Part shown: piece by piece, positions 45,876-56,293 of the stretch
How the letters are laid out: each line of letters begins with the position of its first letter
Position numbering within the stretch: position 1 is the first letter of the stretch
Source: Chara braunii
Taxonomy: Eukaryota > Streptophyta > Charophyceae > Charales > Characeae
Direction: 5' to 3'
Assembly (NCBI GenBank): GCA_003427395.1
Contig: BFEA01000075.1
Coordinates: 288,527-352,526 of the forward strand
Length of the DNA stretch: 64,000 nt
The notes under the pieces: generated by a model
What the model saw: the letters and a program-made list of their open reading frames with translations, nothing else
What the model was told of the DNA's origin: nothing
Database searches by the model: none
Position numbers and translations under genes: made by a program

Positions 45876-45879
<4 letters not shown>
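42781..45879. other. No identifiable gene (about 3.1 kb)
   Basis: A minus-strand frame 42789-43088 and plus-strand frames 43096-43455 and 43673-44050 have complex composition but no domain I recognise. A good 3' splice-like TCTTCTTTTCAG precedes 43122. 44867-44891 is an A run. AT-rich sequence lies at 44030-44130. Exons of an unknown gene cannot be excluded. Confidence 0.3.
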
Positions 45880-45944
<65 letters not shown>

Positions 45945-46372
45945 NNNNNNNNNNNNNNNNNNNNNNNNNNNNNNNNNNNNNNNNNNNNNNNNNNNNNNNN
46001 NNNNNNNNNNNNNNNNNNNNNNNNNNNNNNNNNNNNNNNNNNNNNNNNNNNNNNNNNNNNNNNNNNNNNNNNNNNNNNNNNNNNNNNNNNNNNNNNNNNN
46101 NNNNNNNNNNNNNNNNNNNNNNNNNNNNNNNNNNNNNNNNNNNNNNNNNNNNNNNNNNNNNNNNNNNNNNNNNNNNNNNNNNNNNNNNNNNNNNNNNNNN
46201 NNNNNNNNNNNNNNNNNNNNNNNNNNNNNNNNNNNNNNNNNNNNNNNNNNNNNNNNNNNNNNNNNNNNNNNNNNNNNNNNNNNNNNNNNNNNNNNNNNNN
46301 NNNNNNNNNNNNNNNNNNNNNNNNNNNNNNNNNNNNNNNNNNNNNNNNNNNNNNNNNNNNNNNNNNNNNNNN

Positions 46373-46431
<59 letters not shown>
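45880..46431. repeat. (TC)n, 428-N gap, (CA)n
   Basis: TC run 45880-45944, gap 45945-46372, CA run 46373-46431. The gap is bounded on both sides by microsatellite, so the assembly broke within a compound repeat of unknown length. Confidence 0.95.
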
Positions 46432-46433
<2 letters not shown>

Positions 46434-47991
46434 ATCTGGGTGGAAGAGCAGCCGTTGTGGTGACAATCTACAACACACACACCACACACACAATACCACA
46501 TGGAAAATTTATGGCACGTGGTATTGTTTGCCATTGGCGAACAATTGAAGTTAGACTCGATAGGATTGTTCCATACTGTGTGACTCGCAGCAGTAATCAG
46601 TGGCTACGGCAACAGCTGTCAACTTGTCATTCTTTCATTGGCGTCCTTGTACAGTATTCAAGCATCCAGGTAGTAGCAATCAGCATATTCTATTTTTTTC
46701 TCAGAAGCAGATTGAAGCTGTTGAATTGATAGGTGGCAGTCTGCGACTCCGTACTCTTGTACTTGCCTTGCGGACTGATTCCCTACTCTAGACTCTAGAG
46801 TCTTGAGTTATCGCTTTTGACACCCTAGAGACTTATCCTTAGTGACTTATCCACCCAGGATGGTCACCTGTCCCAGGATAGCGAGGGCCTGGTCTGTGTT
46901 CCTAGGGTCTGGATTTTTGTATTTCGGATTGCCATTGTAGTGTATAACTTACTTAAACGTCACTTTACGGAAGTCTCTGACAGGTTGCTGTCAGGTTGGT
47001 CACCGACAGCTATCACTGAGGCAACTAGTCAGATCCTGTTCTTGATATGTTTTATCAATGATTACGTCGACAAAGCCAATTGCCAAAGGCGTCCGCTGGA
47101 ATCCAAGGCAACGTCAATTCATATTCAAGTGACATTTTCTGTACGACAAAGTCGTTCGTCGCATATGCCTTGCACTTCATAGAGGATTGATCCCAGCAGC
47201 TGTGCAGTATATTTGCCAGCGTCCATTCGCAGCCACACAGAACCGAACCGGTGATCTCAACCATAACACCCAGGATCCTTCACCAGTGCAAATGTGACAG
47301 TGTTCTGGCTGTAACAGCCTGATACCCAGCAGCTGACCTGTACCAGCAATGACCAATCGGCACCAAGTCGAGCATCGATGCTCACGCTCTTATCTGATTC
47401 CGTTCTGCATAGATGAGGTAGCGCACCGATTGGAGTTATCAATTGTCAGGTAAGGATTGAAAGTAGTGGCCGTACTCCAACAAGACTTGGCGGCTGATCG
47501 CTCTCTTTTTTTTGTGTGTTTTGTGTTTTTTTTTTTTCCCAAGGACAGGCTTATAATAACCATACCACCGGGCCTGGCTCAGTTGATAGACCCATTACCT
47601 GATGATGAAATACAGACCCCCCAAGTTTGAATCGAGATGTAGTCAGATTAACAAAGGAACGTGCTTCTGAGTTACCTAATAGGGCCGGTCAGTTCAATTA
47701 TTAATTTATGATATTTCAAGGCCGACACCCTTTTTGAAAAGAAATCTGATAATAACCATTGATGCTTGTGTCTGAGGGATGCTTTTGTCTAAGGGATTTT
47801 TGAATTATTTTCCCATCACCTTCAGAGCAATAACTCGCAGTAAGACCTTCACTGGATTTATCTGATGACAATTGTGGCTGGTCGTCGATGTGTCTGACTG
47901 ACTCTGACGGCAATTACGTTCGGAGATCAGTGGGAAAAAGTGCTCGTGTGAGTAGTCCCTCAGACAAGAGACACCCCTCAGACTAAAGCAT

Positions 47992-47994
<3 letters not shown>
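46432..47994. other. No identifiable gene; one tRNA-like segment at about 47570-47640
   Basis: GGCCTGGCTCAGTTGATAGA (47571-47590) resembles a tRNA D-arm/A-box and AGTTTGAATCGA (about 47623) a decayed B-box at suitable spacing. Stems are poor, so at best a decayed tRNA-derived sequence. The rest is unassigned. Confidence 0.3.

Positions 47995-48060
<66 letters not shown>
47995..48060. repeat. (TG)n microsatellite
   Basis: About 33 units. Confidence 0.95.
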
Positions 48061-48063
<3 letters not shown>

Positions 48064-49518
48064 TGTCTCTCCTGAAGTTCGTTACACCCTCCCAGCTTCC
48101 GTGCACATTTCCACGGATAAAGGAACCAATATTCTGCTGACAATTAACTCAGCGCCAAAGTGGTGTCGCCGCTTTCGGCAGTCTTTCTTCAGCTAAACCC
48201 GCACCTTCCGACTGTACCATCATCTGTTCTTCTAATTTTATTTTTTACTGTGTCGTCTGTTCTGATTTTTACGAAAGGAAATTTACTAACGCTACAAGGC
48301 TACAAGCCCATCTACAGTACCGCTGAGCTCAGCATGGAACAGAACAGAACAGAACAGAGAACAGCTGAGTAAACAGAACAGCACGGTAGACTACGACTCT
48401 CCGAAAAGTAATTGTTCTGGAGTCCGAACAATACAGATTAGTACGGTAGGGGGTTCAGCAAGCAGAATAGAGAACAGCTGCATCAGCAAAATAAAGGATA
48501 GGGAAATCCAGACCGGTAAAGTGTGGGTGAGTGAAGTACAGCTCATCAGAACACAGCTCTGTACACTGCAGAATCTGCAGATACAGCGGATTTTATCGAA
48601 GCTCACACAGCACCAAAGAGTGCCATGCGAGCAATGCCCCTCTTTATGCATCCCCTACACGCTGCACATCCGATGCGAATTGAGATAAGTCCTGACTGGG
48701 TTTGACGATTCAACTTGCATACATTCGTTGATTTTCATTCATTATTCGAAACACACAGTCCATTGTCTGAGGAGAATTCACAGGCTGGGTAGAAGGTAAG
48801 GAATGGGCAGATGCCATGACTTCGTGACCATCTGCCGATGCCTCTGTACAGTTAAGAGCCGTTCAGTGCATGCTCACTAACGGCACTACTGTCGACATTT
48901 TTTATGCTCACTAACGGCACTACTGTCGACATTTTTTAACTCAGTTCACCCCCTTACTTTCAGTTGTGCAGACCTCGGTTTTACAAGCAGAAAACGGAAT
49001 TCTCCGACTTCTGCCATCTACGATGACCTCGTTTTTTTTTTTAATTAATTCGACGTTTCTGTTTTAGACTTCCCTTCTACTAACCGATATTTGTTTCAAC
49101 GTTTAACTCTTTTAAGTCTTTTTTTTTTTCAGATTCATTTGCAAGTAGCAAGGGGCCCACCGGCAAACTGGGCAGAGCTGTCCGTTTTGGCCTGCAGTTT
49201 CCTGGGTTCAAGCTTGTAAGAAGAGGGTTTTTTTTTGTTTTTTCTTTTTTTTTCCAAAAGGAGGTTGTTCCTTATCTGTCGAGGTTTATATCTTGCTGGT
49301 GGGAAGATAATGTAATCAGCGAGTAGTGGTACATGTGCGGTTGTAGTAGCCGTTATACCTGTAATTTGCTGAGCACCAGTCTCTTTCGGTGCAGCAAGTG
49401 GCCAAGCTTGCTGTCCACTCTGGCGCAGGACTGCTCACTTGCTGTGGAATGTAGGCCTGACAGACACTGCAACAAAAAGGGATGTTTCCTTTTTAACTGT
49501 TGAATAGAGACAAAGATA

Positions 49519-49519
<1 letters not shown>
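48061..49519. other. No identifiable gene; contains a tandem duplication
   Basis: 48336-48360 has AGAACAGAACAG repeats. A 34-bp tandem duplication (TGCTCACTAACGGCACTACT...) lies at 48871-48938. T-rich runs at 49031-49042, 49118-49130 and 49228-49253. No domain recognised. Confidence 0.45.
48871..48938. repeat. 34-bp tandem duplication
   Basis: 48871-48904 is repeated at 48905-48938 with essentially no change. Each unit contains GTCGAC. Confidence 0.9.

Positions 49520-49610
<91 letters not shown>
49520..49610. repeat. (CA)n(GA)n compound microsatellite
   Basis: CA to about 49571, then GA to 49610. It ends about 205 bp upstream of the start of the lectin-like gene. Confidence 0.95.
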
Positions 49611-49612
<2 letters not shown>

Positions 49613-49814
49613 AGGGAGGAAGAAGGCATTATGACTGCGGAGTGGATTGCATATTGTATTTGATCTTCTGAGCCGCGGCATCTATCGGAAGTTTCTGAGA
49701 GGTGTCATCCCATATTCAGTGTTGCGGGAGGTAGCATCAGACCAGGTAGCTGCTCACGGAGAGTGAGTGAGGGAGGTTGTGGGGTGCAATTGGTGCATCA
49801 ATTCTTTCGACAGC

Positions 49815-51116
49815 ATGGTTCGCCTAATCATGGAGCATGCCCGTTATGGGGTGGATGCTGCTCCATCCAAGCCCAAAGCTAAGACCATCCAGGTGGACTT
49901 CAAATTCCAGGACAAGATTGCATGTCCAACACTCACCTTGTTGATCATCCTACTTATCGCTTCTTACATCATCCCAGCTGTTGATTCCTGGCCCTATAAG
50001 CCATATCTTATCCCCGATGATCAAGATAAACGACCTCCCGTGCACACTTTCAACCAAGATAAGCGCATGGGTGCTCACAAGAACAACCCATTGTCTGTGC
50101 CCATGCAGCCTGCTCCCATTCCCATTACCTCCAAATTCATACAGAGCAATGTCGGCGGGTTATGCCTACAAAGGTTTGTGGATGGAGTGGCATGTCCCAC
50201 ATGCAATTCCAGTTCGTTGGTGCCCATAACTTGCACCGGTTCCACTGATCAGTCCTGGTCCTGGACGTTCCCTCATGGAGATCCACTCTCGAATGATGCT
50301 AGCAAAACATGCATCCAGTGGGTCGTCATAGATCTGCTTCGGCAGGGCATCCCTCGCGCAGGACGGAAGACCATTTCATTGTTACAGAAGGCACACCATG
50401 CTGCACAGCAGGTGGGAATGACCCCAATCTCACTTGGAAGATGCTTCGCCGACACCGATGTTAGTGATGCTGGCCTCACATGGCAGCAGCAGCAGCAGCA
50501 GCAGCACTGTCAGGGTGTCGTCCCTTCCCATCGACCCCTGCTTAGGGGCGGGAAAACACCTAGTGCGGGAGCGGAGGGAACAAATGTCGATAATGCGGAT
50601 GATCCTTCGCATTGTGAAGGGCATAGCAGAGGGAAACTCAATGCGAGTGCGCCAGGTGTTAATCCGCCTGATTCCGCTGTAAATGCAAGTGTTGGAGATA
50701 GCACACCAAATACATCACCTGAGGTAGAAGAAGACTGTCTTCCTCAAGGTCTCGATTCCATCTCAGGTGTTTTGTATCCGTCTGCCCCACAGATCGATGA
50801 GAATCGAACGAACTCAGGCTCAGGCTCGTTTCTGACAGAGATGGTGTCGACTTCCCTGCTTCGACCAAGCCTCTCGTTGTGTGGCCCAGAGGCGGCAAGC
50901 CTGTGGATTCATCGACTGACGTCAGACTACTACAAGAACGGAGGCTGGATGCAAATCAGTAGCAGCGGCGATCCACGGCTCTGCTTGGGAGTTGAGGTGA
51001 AAAGAAATGACAACACAGCCAATGGGGAGAGGTGGGTAGCGAAGGTCGCCCTTGTGCAATGTGACCCACAGAATCCACGGAGCAGAGACTTGTGGCGCTA
51101 CATTGAACCAGCTTGA
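49815..51116 (+). CDS. Putative membrane-anchored protein with two separated ricin-B-like (beta-trefoil) lectin segments
   Basis: An uninterrupted 433-codon frame opens at ATG 49815 and closes at TGA 51114-51116. The frame is open upstream, but 49815 is its first ATG. Residues about 38-56 (TLTLLIILLIASYIIPAV) form one hydrophobic segment after a short basic N-terminus, consistent with a signal anchor and a lumenal or extracellular C-terminal part. Residues 114-150 (GGLCLQRF...VPITC...DQSWSW) and 385-430 (DPRLCLGVEV...VALVQCDPQ...DLWRYI) each match the ricin-B repeat pattern 'CL...v.l..C...Q.W.y', a fold that usually binds sugars. Between them lie a possible further strand, a seven-Gln run (224-230, CAG repeats) and a roughly 100-residue acidic/Ser-rich linker. 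A normal trefoil has three adjacent repeats, so this is either split by a low-complexity insertion or mis-modelled across introns. It is the best host-gene candidate in the window. Function is inferred from the pattern only. Confidence 0.55.
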   Translation: MVRLIMEHARYGVDAAPSKPKAKTIQVDFKFQDKIACPTLTLLIILLIASYIIPAVDSWPYKPYLIPDDQDKRPPVHTFNQDKRMGAHKNNPLSVPMQPAPIPITSKFIQSNVGGLCLQRFVDGVACPTCNSSSLVPITCTGSTDQSWSWTFPHGDPLSNDASKTCIQWVVIDLLRQGIPRAGRKTISLLQKAHHAAQQVGMTPISLGRCFADTDVSDAGLTWQQQQQQQHCQGVVPSHRPLLRGGKTPSAGAEGTNVDNADDPSHCEGHSRGKLNASAPGVNPPDSAVNASVGDSTPNTSPEVEEDCLPQGLDSISGVLYPSAPQIDENRTNSGSGSFLTEMVSTSLLRPSLSLCGPEAASLWIHRLTSDYYKNGGWMQISSSGDPRLCLGVEVKRNDNTANGERWVAKVALVQCDPQNPRSRDLWRYIEPA

Positions 51117-51521
51117 TACAGGTAAAGGGAAAATCAGTGAAATTCAAATCTAATTTAAATCAATTGAGTCCCTGATTCTTTGTTGAAATTTTCTCTATAA
51201 ACGTATTTGTATTTTAAAATATTTTTGTATAATTTGAGCGGTGTACCTTATGGCTATCTTTGGCTACGCTAGCCTTTTTCTCCCTTTGTTTTCTTTTATT
51301 TCCTTTCTCTATAAGCCCTTGTGAAGGGTGTTAAACATTTTTATTTTTATTTATTTTTTTCCGGTTTCCCGTTTCACACTCTACTTGCTCCTGAGTTACG
51401 CTCCTTTGTCTGACTTGTCTGTGCAAGTTTTATTTGGCTTGTAAATTGTAATGTACGAGTGAGTCGTGCTCTGTTTGTCTGAATCGTCTCTGAGGTGTGT
51501 GTGCCTTTTTCACCTGAGGGC
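51117..51521. other. AT-rich 3' flank of the lectin-like gene
   Basis: AT-rich with TATTTTAAAATATTTTTGTA at about 51210. Probably contains the 3' untranslated region and polyadenylation site, but no signal can be fixed. Confidence 0.4.
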
Positions 51522-51644
51522 GTACTCACACTAGGGACTTTTCTGGATGTATCTTTAACTGCAATCGAGGCCCGCCATGGGTGTATCCAACCGCAAGTGT
51601 GTCCAGAGCTACGTGGAAAAGGTCCTAGTGTGAAAATGCCTTTC
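51522..51644. mobile_element. About 123-bp MITE-like inverted-repeat element
   Basis: Ends GGCGTACTCACACTAGGGAC and (reversed) GGCATTTTCACACTAGGACC face each other and continue into CTTTTC, giving about 25-bp arms. TCTGGA/TCCAGA inner copies extend them. The flanks CACCTGAG and TTTCTGAG share five of eight bases, which may be a decayed 8-bp duplication. Confidence 0.55.
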
Positions 51645-51930
51645 TGAGTTGTTCTCTTTGGCCTGGCTTTGTCTGTGTTAAGTTTATCGAGTCCCTTTTT
51701 GTCTGTGCCTTGTGTGTGTCAGCTGCGCTCTCCCTGTGCTCTCTGAGGTGCGCTCTTCCAGAGCTATGTGGAAAAGGTCCTAGTGTGAAAATGCCTTTCT
51801 GAGTTGGTCTCTTTGGNCTGGCTTTGTCTGTGTTAAGTTTATCGAGTCCCTTTTTGTCTGTGCCTTGTGTGTGTCAGCTGTGCTCTACCTGTCTGAGCTG
51901 TGCTCTCTGAGGTGCGCTCTTTCGTCTGTG
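51602..51930. repeat. 155-bp tandem duplication containing a single N
   Basis: TCCAGAGCTA.GTGGAAAAGG begins at 51602 and 51757, and the units are nearly identical. The second contains an N at 51817 exactly where the first reads C. It includes one arm of the preceding inverted-repeat element, so the duplication postdates it or is an assembly effect. Confidence 0.75.
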
Positions 51931-52793
51931 TCGTCTGTGGCTAGTGCTCTTTTCCCTGTAAAACAGTAAAACAGTAAAAGGATGTATGCACCGCCTGGGA
52001 TCACCCTCATGTGCTTGTTCATAGACAGACCGCGCCTTCTGTGCACAGAATCAGGTTAGGTCAGCAGTTGCAGACATGCAGAATTGAGTCATTCCTGTCG
52101 ATGTGAAGTTGTAGACTCGAACTGTTCGACACAACAAACGAATTGGAATTCGTTTTGGATAAGATCAAGCGTGACCTGATTCTGTTCGCAGACAGCACAA
52201 TCTGTCTATTGTGGTCTGTCTGCCTCTCTGCCCGTCTGAAAACGGAGTTTGTTTTCTGACTTGGGACATGGGAGATGGCTTTGCCTAAACTGTCTGTTTG
52301 GCCGTCTGTCTGTATGTTTGGCTGTCTGCCTGGCTGACCGTCTGGCTGATCATTTGTCTCCATCCGCCGGTTTCTTTGCGTCCGTTCATTCGGCCGTCTG
52401 TCTGTCTGCCTAACCATTCCTCCGTCCCTTGATCCGTCTCGTGTCCTGTTTGTCCATAAGTCTGTATGTCTTTCTGTCTATGTGTCTGTCCATCTGGGTT
52501 GAAAATCCCGAAGAATCCTGAAGTGGTGAAGGGCCAGGTTGCCTGTCCGTCTGTCTTTCGGTCTCTGCATCTGTCTTCCGGTCTCTGTCCGTGAACCAGT
52601 CCGTCAAATCTCTCTCTTGGTGTCCGTCGCTTTCCTTTTGCTTGAACAACTCCCATTCCCTTTTTATGCCCTCTTCCTCCTTTCTCCTCCCTGTCCCTTT
52701 GTAGTAGCCGAAACTGTGACAGGCAATACTTGTCACTGTTAATCTCTGAAATGTTTCCGGCAGCCTCACAGATCACTGTGACTACTGTCTTTA
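51931..52793. other. No identifiable gene; (CTGT)-rich degenerate repeat
   Basis: 52190-52610 is rich in CTGTCTGT-type tetranucleotides, producing Gln/Thr/Asp-rich minus-strand frames that are artefacts of the repeat. Confidence 0.6.
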
Positions 52794-53812
52794 CCCCGAA
52801 AATAATGCCTGGGCGTTATATTTAACTTACCTTTGAAAAAGCCAGATTGCTCACGGTATTCCCGAAAATAATGCCTGGGCGTTATATTTAACTTACCTTT
52901 GAAAAGCCAGATTGCTCACGGTTTTCTTCGAATGTAATGCCTCTTTGAATTTAACACTTAGCATTATATTCAAATAGAACGGCCGGGCATTGTATTTGAA
53001 TGTGGCGTTATATTCAAATAGAACGACTGGGCGTTGTATTTGAATGTGGTATGGGCAGAATGGATTGTAGAGTCAATGTAGAGGGGGAAGGGGGGCATAT
53101 GCGAGGTTTAAACAGGATTGAAATTTTCAAGGGGGTTTTGGTCTCAAATTTGGTATGCTTTAGTTTTTTTTTTTTTTTTTCCGAATTAACAAGGAATTCT
53201 GAAGTGACCCCCAGCCAAAATTTTGAAGTTTCCTTCAGAATTGAGTGACCTTGTAGGCCTTGGTGGCACGGTAGATTCCTTTGCCTTTCCTTTCTTCTTT
53301 TTATCTGTGGGAGGTTGGAGTGATTTTTTTTTTTAGGCATTGTGTGGCTTTGTAGGCCTTGGTGGCATTGTTTCTTTTTCCCAGGGTTGTGGAACATCAG
53401 GACAGCGGTCTAGAGTTGGCCATTCTGTTCCTAGGAAAGTTCCCAACGCCTGAAGCTAAACTGGGTAATGCTCCCAGACTTTGGATTTTCTGTGTTTTCC
53501 GGGTTGATTGTTGAGGGATTCCCGGCCTCATATTTGATTGAGCATAATGAAAGCCTGGAAAAGACCCCCTTTTCAAAAAAAAAAGTAAAAAAAAAAGTTG
53601 TTTGAATTGCAATTCTACACAACAACTTTTTCTCACAGACTTTTTTTTTTTCGTGGGGGGCGGGGGAGGGGAGGGGGGTGTTTGTGGGCGGGGGTTGCTC
53701 ATTGAAGTTGCTACCGATGTACTGAATATAATGAATGCCCAGGCGTTATTATAACGCCTGGCAGGCGTCACATTTGTATACAATGCGCCCGGTCCTTATT
53801 TTCTTCGGTGAA
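52794..53812. mobile_element. Possible 1-kb terminal-inverted-repeat element with tandem-repeated end
   Basis: The left end has two direct units of about 67 bp (52795-52861 and 52862-52927) starting CCCGAAAATAATGCCTGGGC. The right end reads back (minus strand from about 53810) as CCGAAGAAAATAAGGACCGG, followed by further GCCTGGGC and ATTGTAT blocks. A second pair of units, GGCGTTATATTCAAATAGAA, lies at 52961-53040. The interior has a T run at 53164-53180 and no transposase. The ends are imperfect and no target duplication is visible. Confidence 0.4.
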
Positions 53813-53888
53813 GACAAGGTAGATCCAGTCCTGATCAGTGGCATCCCAGATAGTCATCACAGTATGCAGTTGAAAGTGAGAAATCACT

Positions 53889-55037
53889 TGTGAGGAACAA
53901 GCCCTCAAGGGGCCCTATCAGACATCACATGTTCTGGGCTAAGGCCCCAGCAAGCCGAGTGCCGGCCCTAAGTGAAGGCGGGCCTGAATATTCGTCAGAG
54001 GCCAAAATTCGACATTTCCATATGTGGGTATTCAGGCTCTCGCAGCACGCCAGTTGGTTGGGTAGACGNGAAGGCGGGCCTGAATATTCGTCAGAGGCCA
54101 AAATTCGACATTTCCATATGTGGGTATTCAGGCTCTCGCAGCACGCCAGTTGGTTGGGTAGACGTGTGAGCCTCACTAAGCTGCGTCATACAGTTGGCCC
54201 AGGCCATGACAGTTGCGCCTGGGCACATACACACCAAGCAGGGCCGATACATTTGGAAAAGCAGTACTGCCTACGCACCTGCCTGGGAGCCCTGCACAGA
54301 TGCAGCAAACAGCCCAAGTCCGGAGACTCAGGCCATTCCCAACTGAAAAGGGCCCAGACGCTCAACCGTAGTCTTGGGCCTGGGCGCAGCGTCTGAGGCC
54401 CAACCAAAAGCTACTGGAAGCTTCCAGCCAGGCCACAGGCAGGCTTCCACTTCCATAAAAGAAGTGAGGCAGCCCAGGCCAGGCATTCTGGCCAGTGCAG
54501 GCAATGCGGAAGTGCTGCTGCGCTATCGCTTGATGCTGCATTGCTGCCAAGGGCGCGGACGGGGCACGTAGTGGTGAGGTGGGGCGCTGCAGGGCAGCGG
54601 GGCGCAGGCAGCCATAGCCGGGCTGCTGAGCGCCAGGGGGTATAGCGGGCGATCTGGTGGTCTTCAGGGAAGGAGGGGCAGAGTGGGGTTATCAAGGTCT
54701 GATTGAGGGTGACGAGATATGTACCTGGTGCATGAAGAGAGGTCGGCTATGGTTGACAGTCATGTAAATTGGTCTTTGAGTGTCGAAGCGGGCCTGTAGA
54801 TAGGATAGTCGGGTAGAGTAGGCTGGGCCCTGGGCGCCAGACAGAGAAGAGCGACTTTGGATACTGTGTTGGTGTGGCCTACGGGCTTGAACATTGGCTC
54901 ATTACGTCATTGTATTGCTCTATATGGATGGTTTCTCGGTGCATTTTGTACTCTCTGCTTGGATACGACTACCTGGACATCTGTGTGATTTCGCAACATT
55001 GATTTTCTGTATATCGTTCACACTCATATTCTTTGCA
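53889..55037 (+). repeat. 5' long terminal repeat
   Basis: Starts TGTGAGGAACAAGCCCTCAA and ends ...TTTGCA. Matches 61323-62402 throughout, apart from a 95-bp internal duplication around an N at 54069 and small indels. CCATAAAAG at about 54453 may be its TATA box. The copies give spurious open frames in both LTRs. Confidence 0.95.
53974..54164. repeat. 95-bp duplication around a single N in the 5' LTR (probable assembly artefact)
   Basis: 53974-54068 and 54070-54164 appear identical and flank an N at 54069. The 3' LTR has only one copy, which argues for an unmerged overlap. Confidence 0.85.
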
Positions 55038-55040
55038 ATT

Positions 55041-55052
55041 TGGTATCGGAGC
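55041..55052 (+). promoter_or_regulatory. Primer binding site (initiator-Met tRNA type)
   Basis: TGGTATCGGAGC lies three bases after the 5' LTR. The usual plant site is TGGTATCAGAGC, complementary to the 3' end of initiator-methionine tRNA, so there is one mismatch. It primes minus-strand DNA synthesis. Confidence 0.85.
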
Positions 55053-56293
55053 TGGTTCATGATCACCGCTTACCTGGCACCGGCGACATTGTTGCTTGGT
55101 GCGCTGACGATGCTTCATGTGCAGTAAGGATACTTCGGCGCTGGTTTGATTAAGCGGGGCCCAGGTGGAGGGGCCGGCCGCTAGAACGCTGTGGCGACAG
55201 CGGGTGTATGTATGATGATGAGAGTATGCCGACATGGCATTTTGACTGAGGTGGCAATGCAACCGAGGCTAATGACCGGTCATCGAAATGCACGTCGGCC
55301 CAATTGGTGAGAAATCTGTGGTTGGGGGCAGCTATCTCCAGGTACGTTGTTCCCATTCCTTATCTACCCTCTCGATCTCTTCTTACCGTGAGGAAGTGAG
55401 TCCAACTTGAGTGTCCTCTCTTTGGTGAGGAGTCGTGTGCGCTCTACCTTGAGAGACGACATTCTTCCCGGTGGCGCATCTGGCAGGAGAGGACGGTGCC
55501 TCTGAAGGGCCCTGGTCGAAGCATGGGTCACGGTCACCATGCCAACCCATGGGTAGTAGTACACGCAGGCCATGTTGCTTTGTCCATTGAGGCTCTTTGC
55601 TGCGCTGATAGAAGGGGTGTGCGGACTGACCAGTCCTACGTAGACGCTCCCAGACCATCTATAAACATTTTTGGTTGGGGTCTGAACTGTCCACTGGCTG
55701 TGATCGTCGTCCTGATTGCGAGGTTAAAGAATTCCTGAGGACTCTCAGGGGCTGTCCTTAAATTGCCTCTTGATCAGCCAGATCAGTCAGACGTAAGGCT
55801 CGTTGCACGCGAGGGTAAACAAATGGCAGGACTGGTCATAAGCATACTTTTTGGGCACAGGGGTGGGCCGTGGTTGCACACCTTAGACACTGTCGCTTGA
55901 TGATGCTCATAGGTATGTTGGATACAAGGGAAGGGGATTCCAATTTAGAACAACTGAACATCACTACTTTACCCATTGTGCATACATCTGCTCACAATAG
56001 TCTATTTTTATTGTTGACTAGTTGGTTGACAGACTGTTGACACCTAACAGACAGCCTAGAGTAGGACTAGAATCTACCATAGTCAGTTCTCCTCAAAGCT
56101 TCTGAACATAACTAATCAGAATAGAAGTAGACTATATGTGTACATTCTGTGTAGGTGTTGTTGATGCCGCTTGATAGGTAGTCTAGGTGACTCGCCGGAC
56201 AGTAAATTATTTTATTTATTTTTAGAACCGGTCAGACGTATGCTGCGGTAGGTCCCAAGGAGGACATCAGTGCAGACAGCGTCTGCGTAGCCC
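55053..56293 (+). other. Retrotransposon leader, no coding domain
   Basis: About 1.24 kb between the primer site and gag. Frames are short on both strands. CCTAACAGACAGCCTAGAGTAG lies near 56043. It probably contains packaging signals, but none is recognisable. Confidence 0.6.

Noticed and set aside
45739-46729. Long open frames spanning the N gap
   Set aside because: They consist of dinucleotide repeat and Ns only.
49141-49220. Possible tRNA with a GGGTTCAAGC box
   Set aside because: No matching D-arm, anticodon stem or acceptor pairing could be found.
49767-49814. Extending the lectin-like protein to a GTG start at 49767
   Set aside because: A nuclear gene would be expected to use ATG. 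The first ATG in the frame is 49815, giving the hydrophobic anchor a normal N-terminal position.
52061-52776. Gln/Asp/Thr-rich minus-strand frames
   Set aside because: Produced by the CTGT tetranucleotide repeat; not protein-like.
53890-54396. Long open frames in both LTRs, repeated at 61324-61734
   Set aside because: They are LTR sequence, partly duplicated around an N; gag starts much later.
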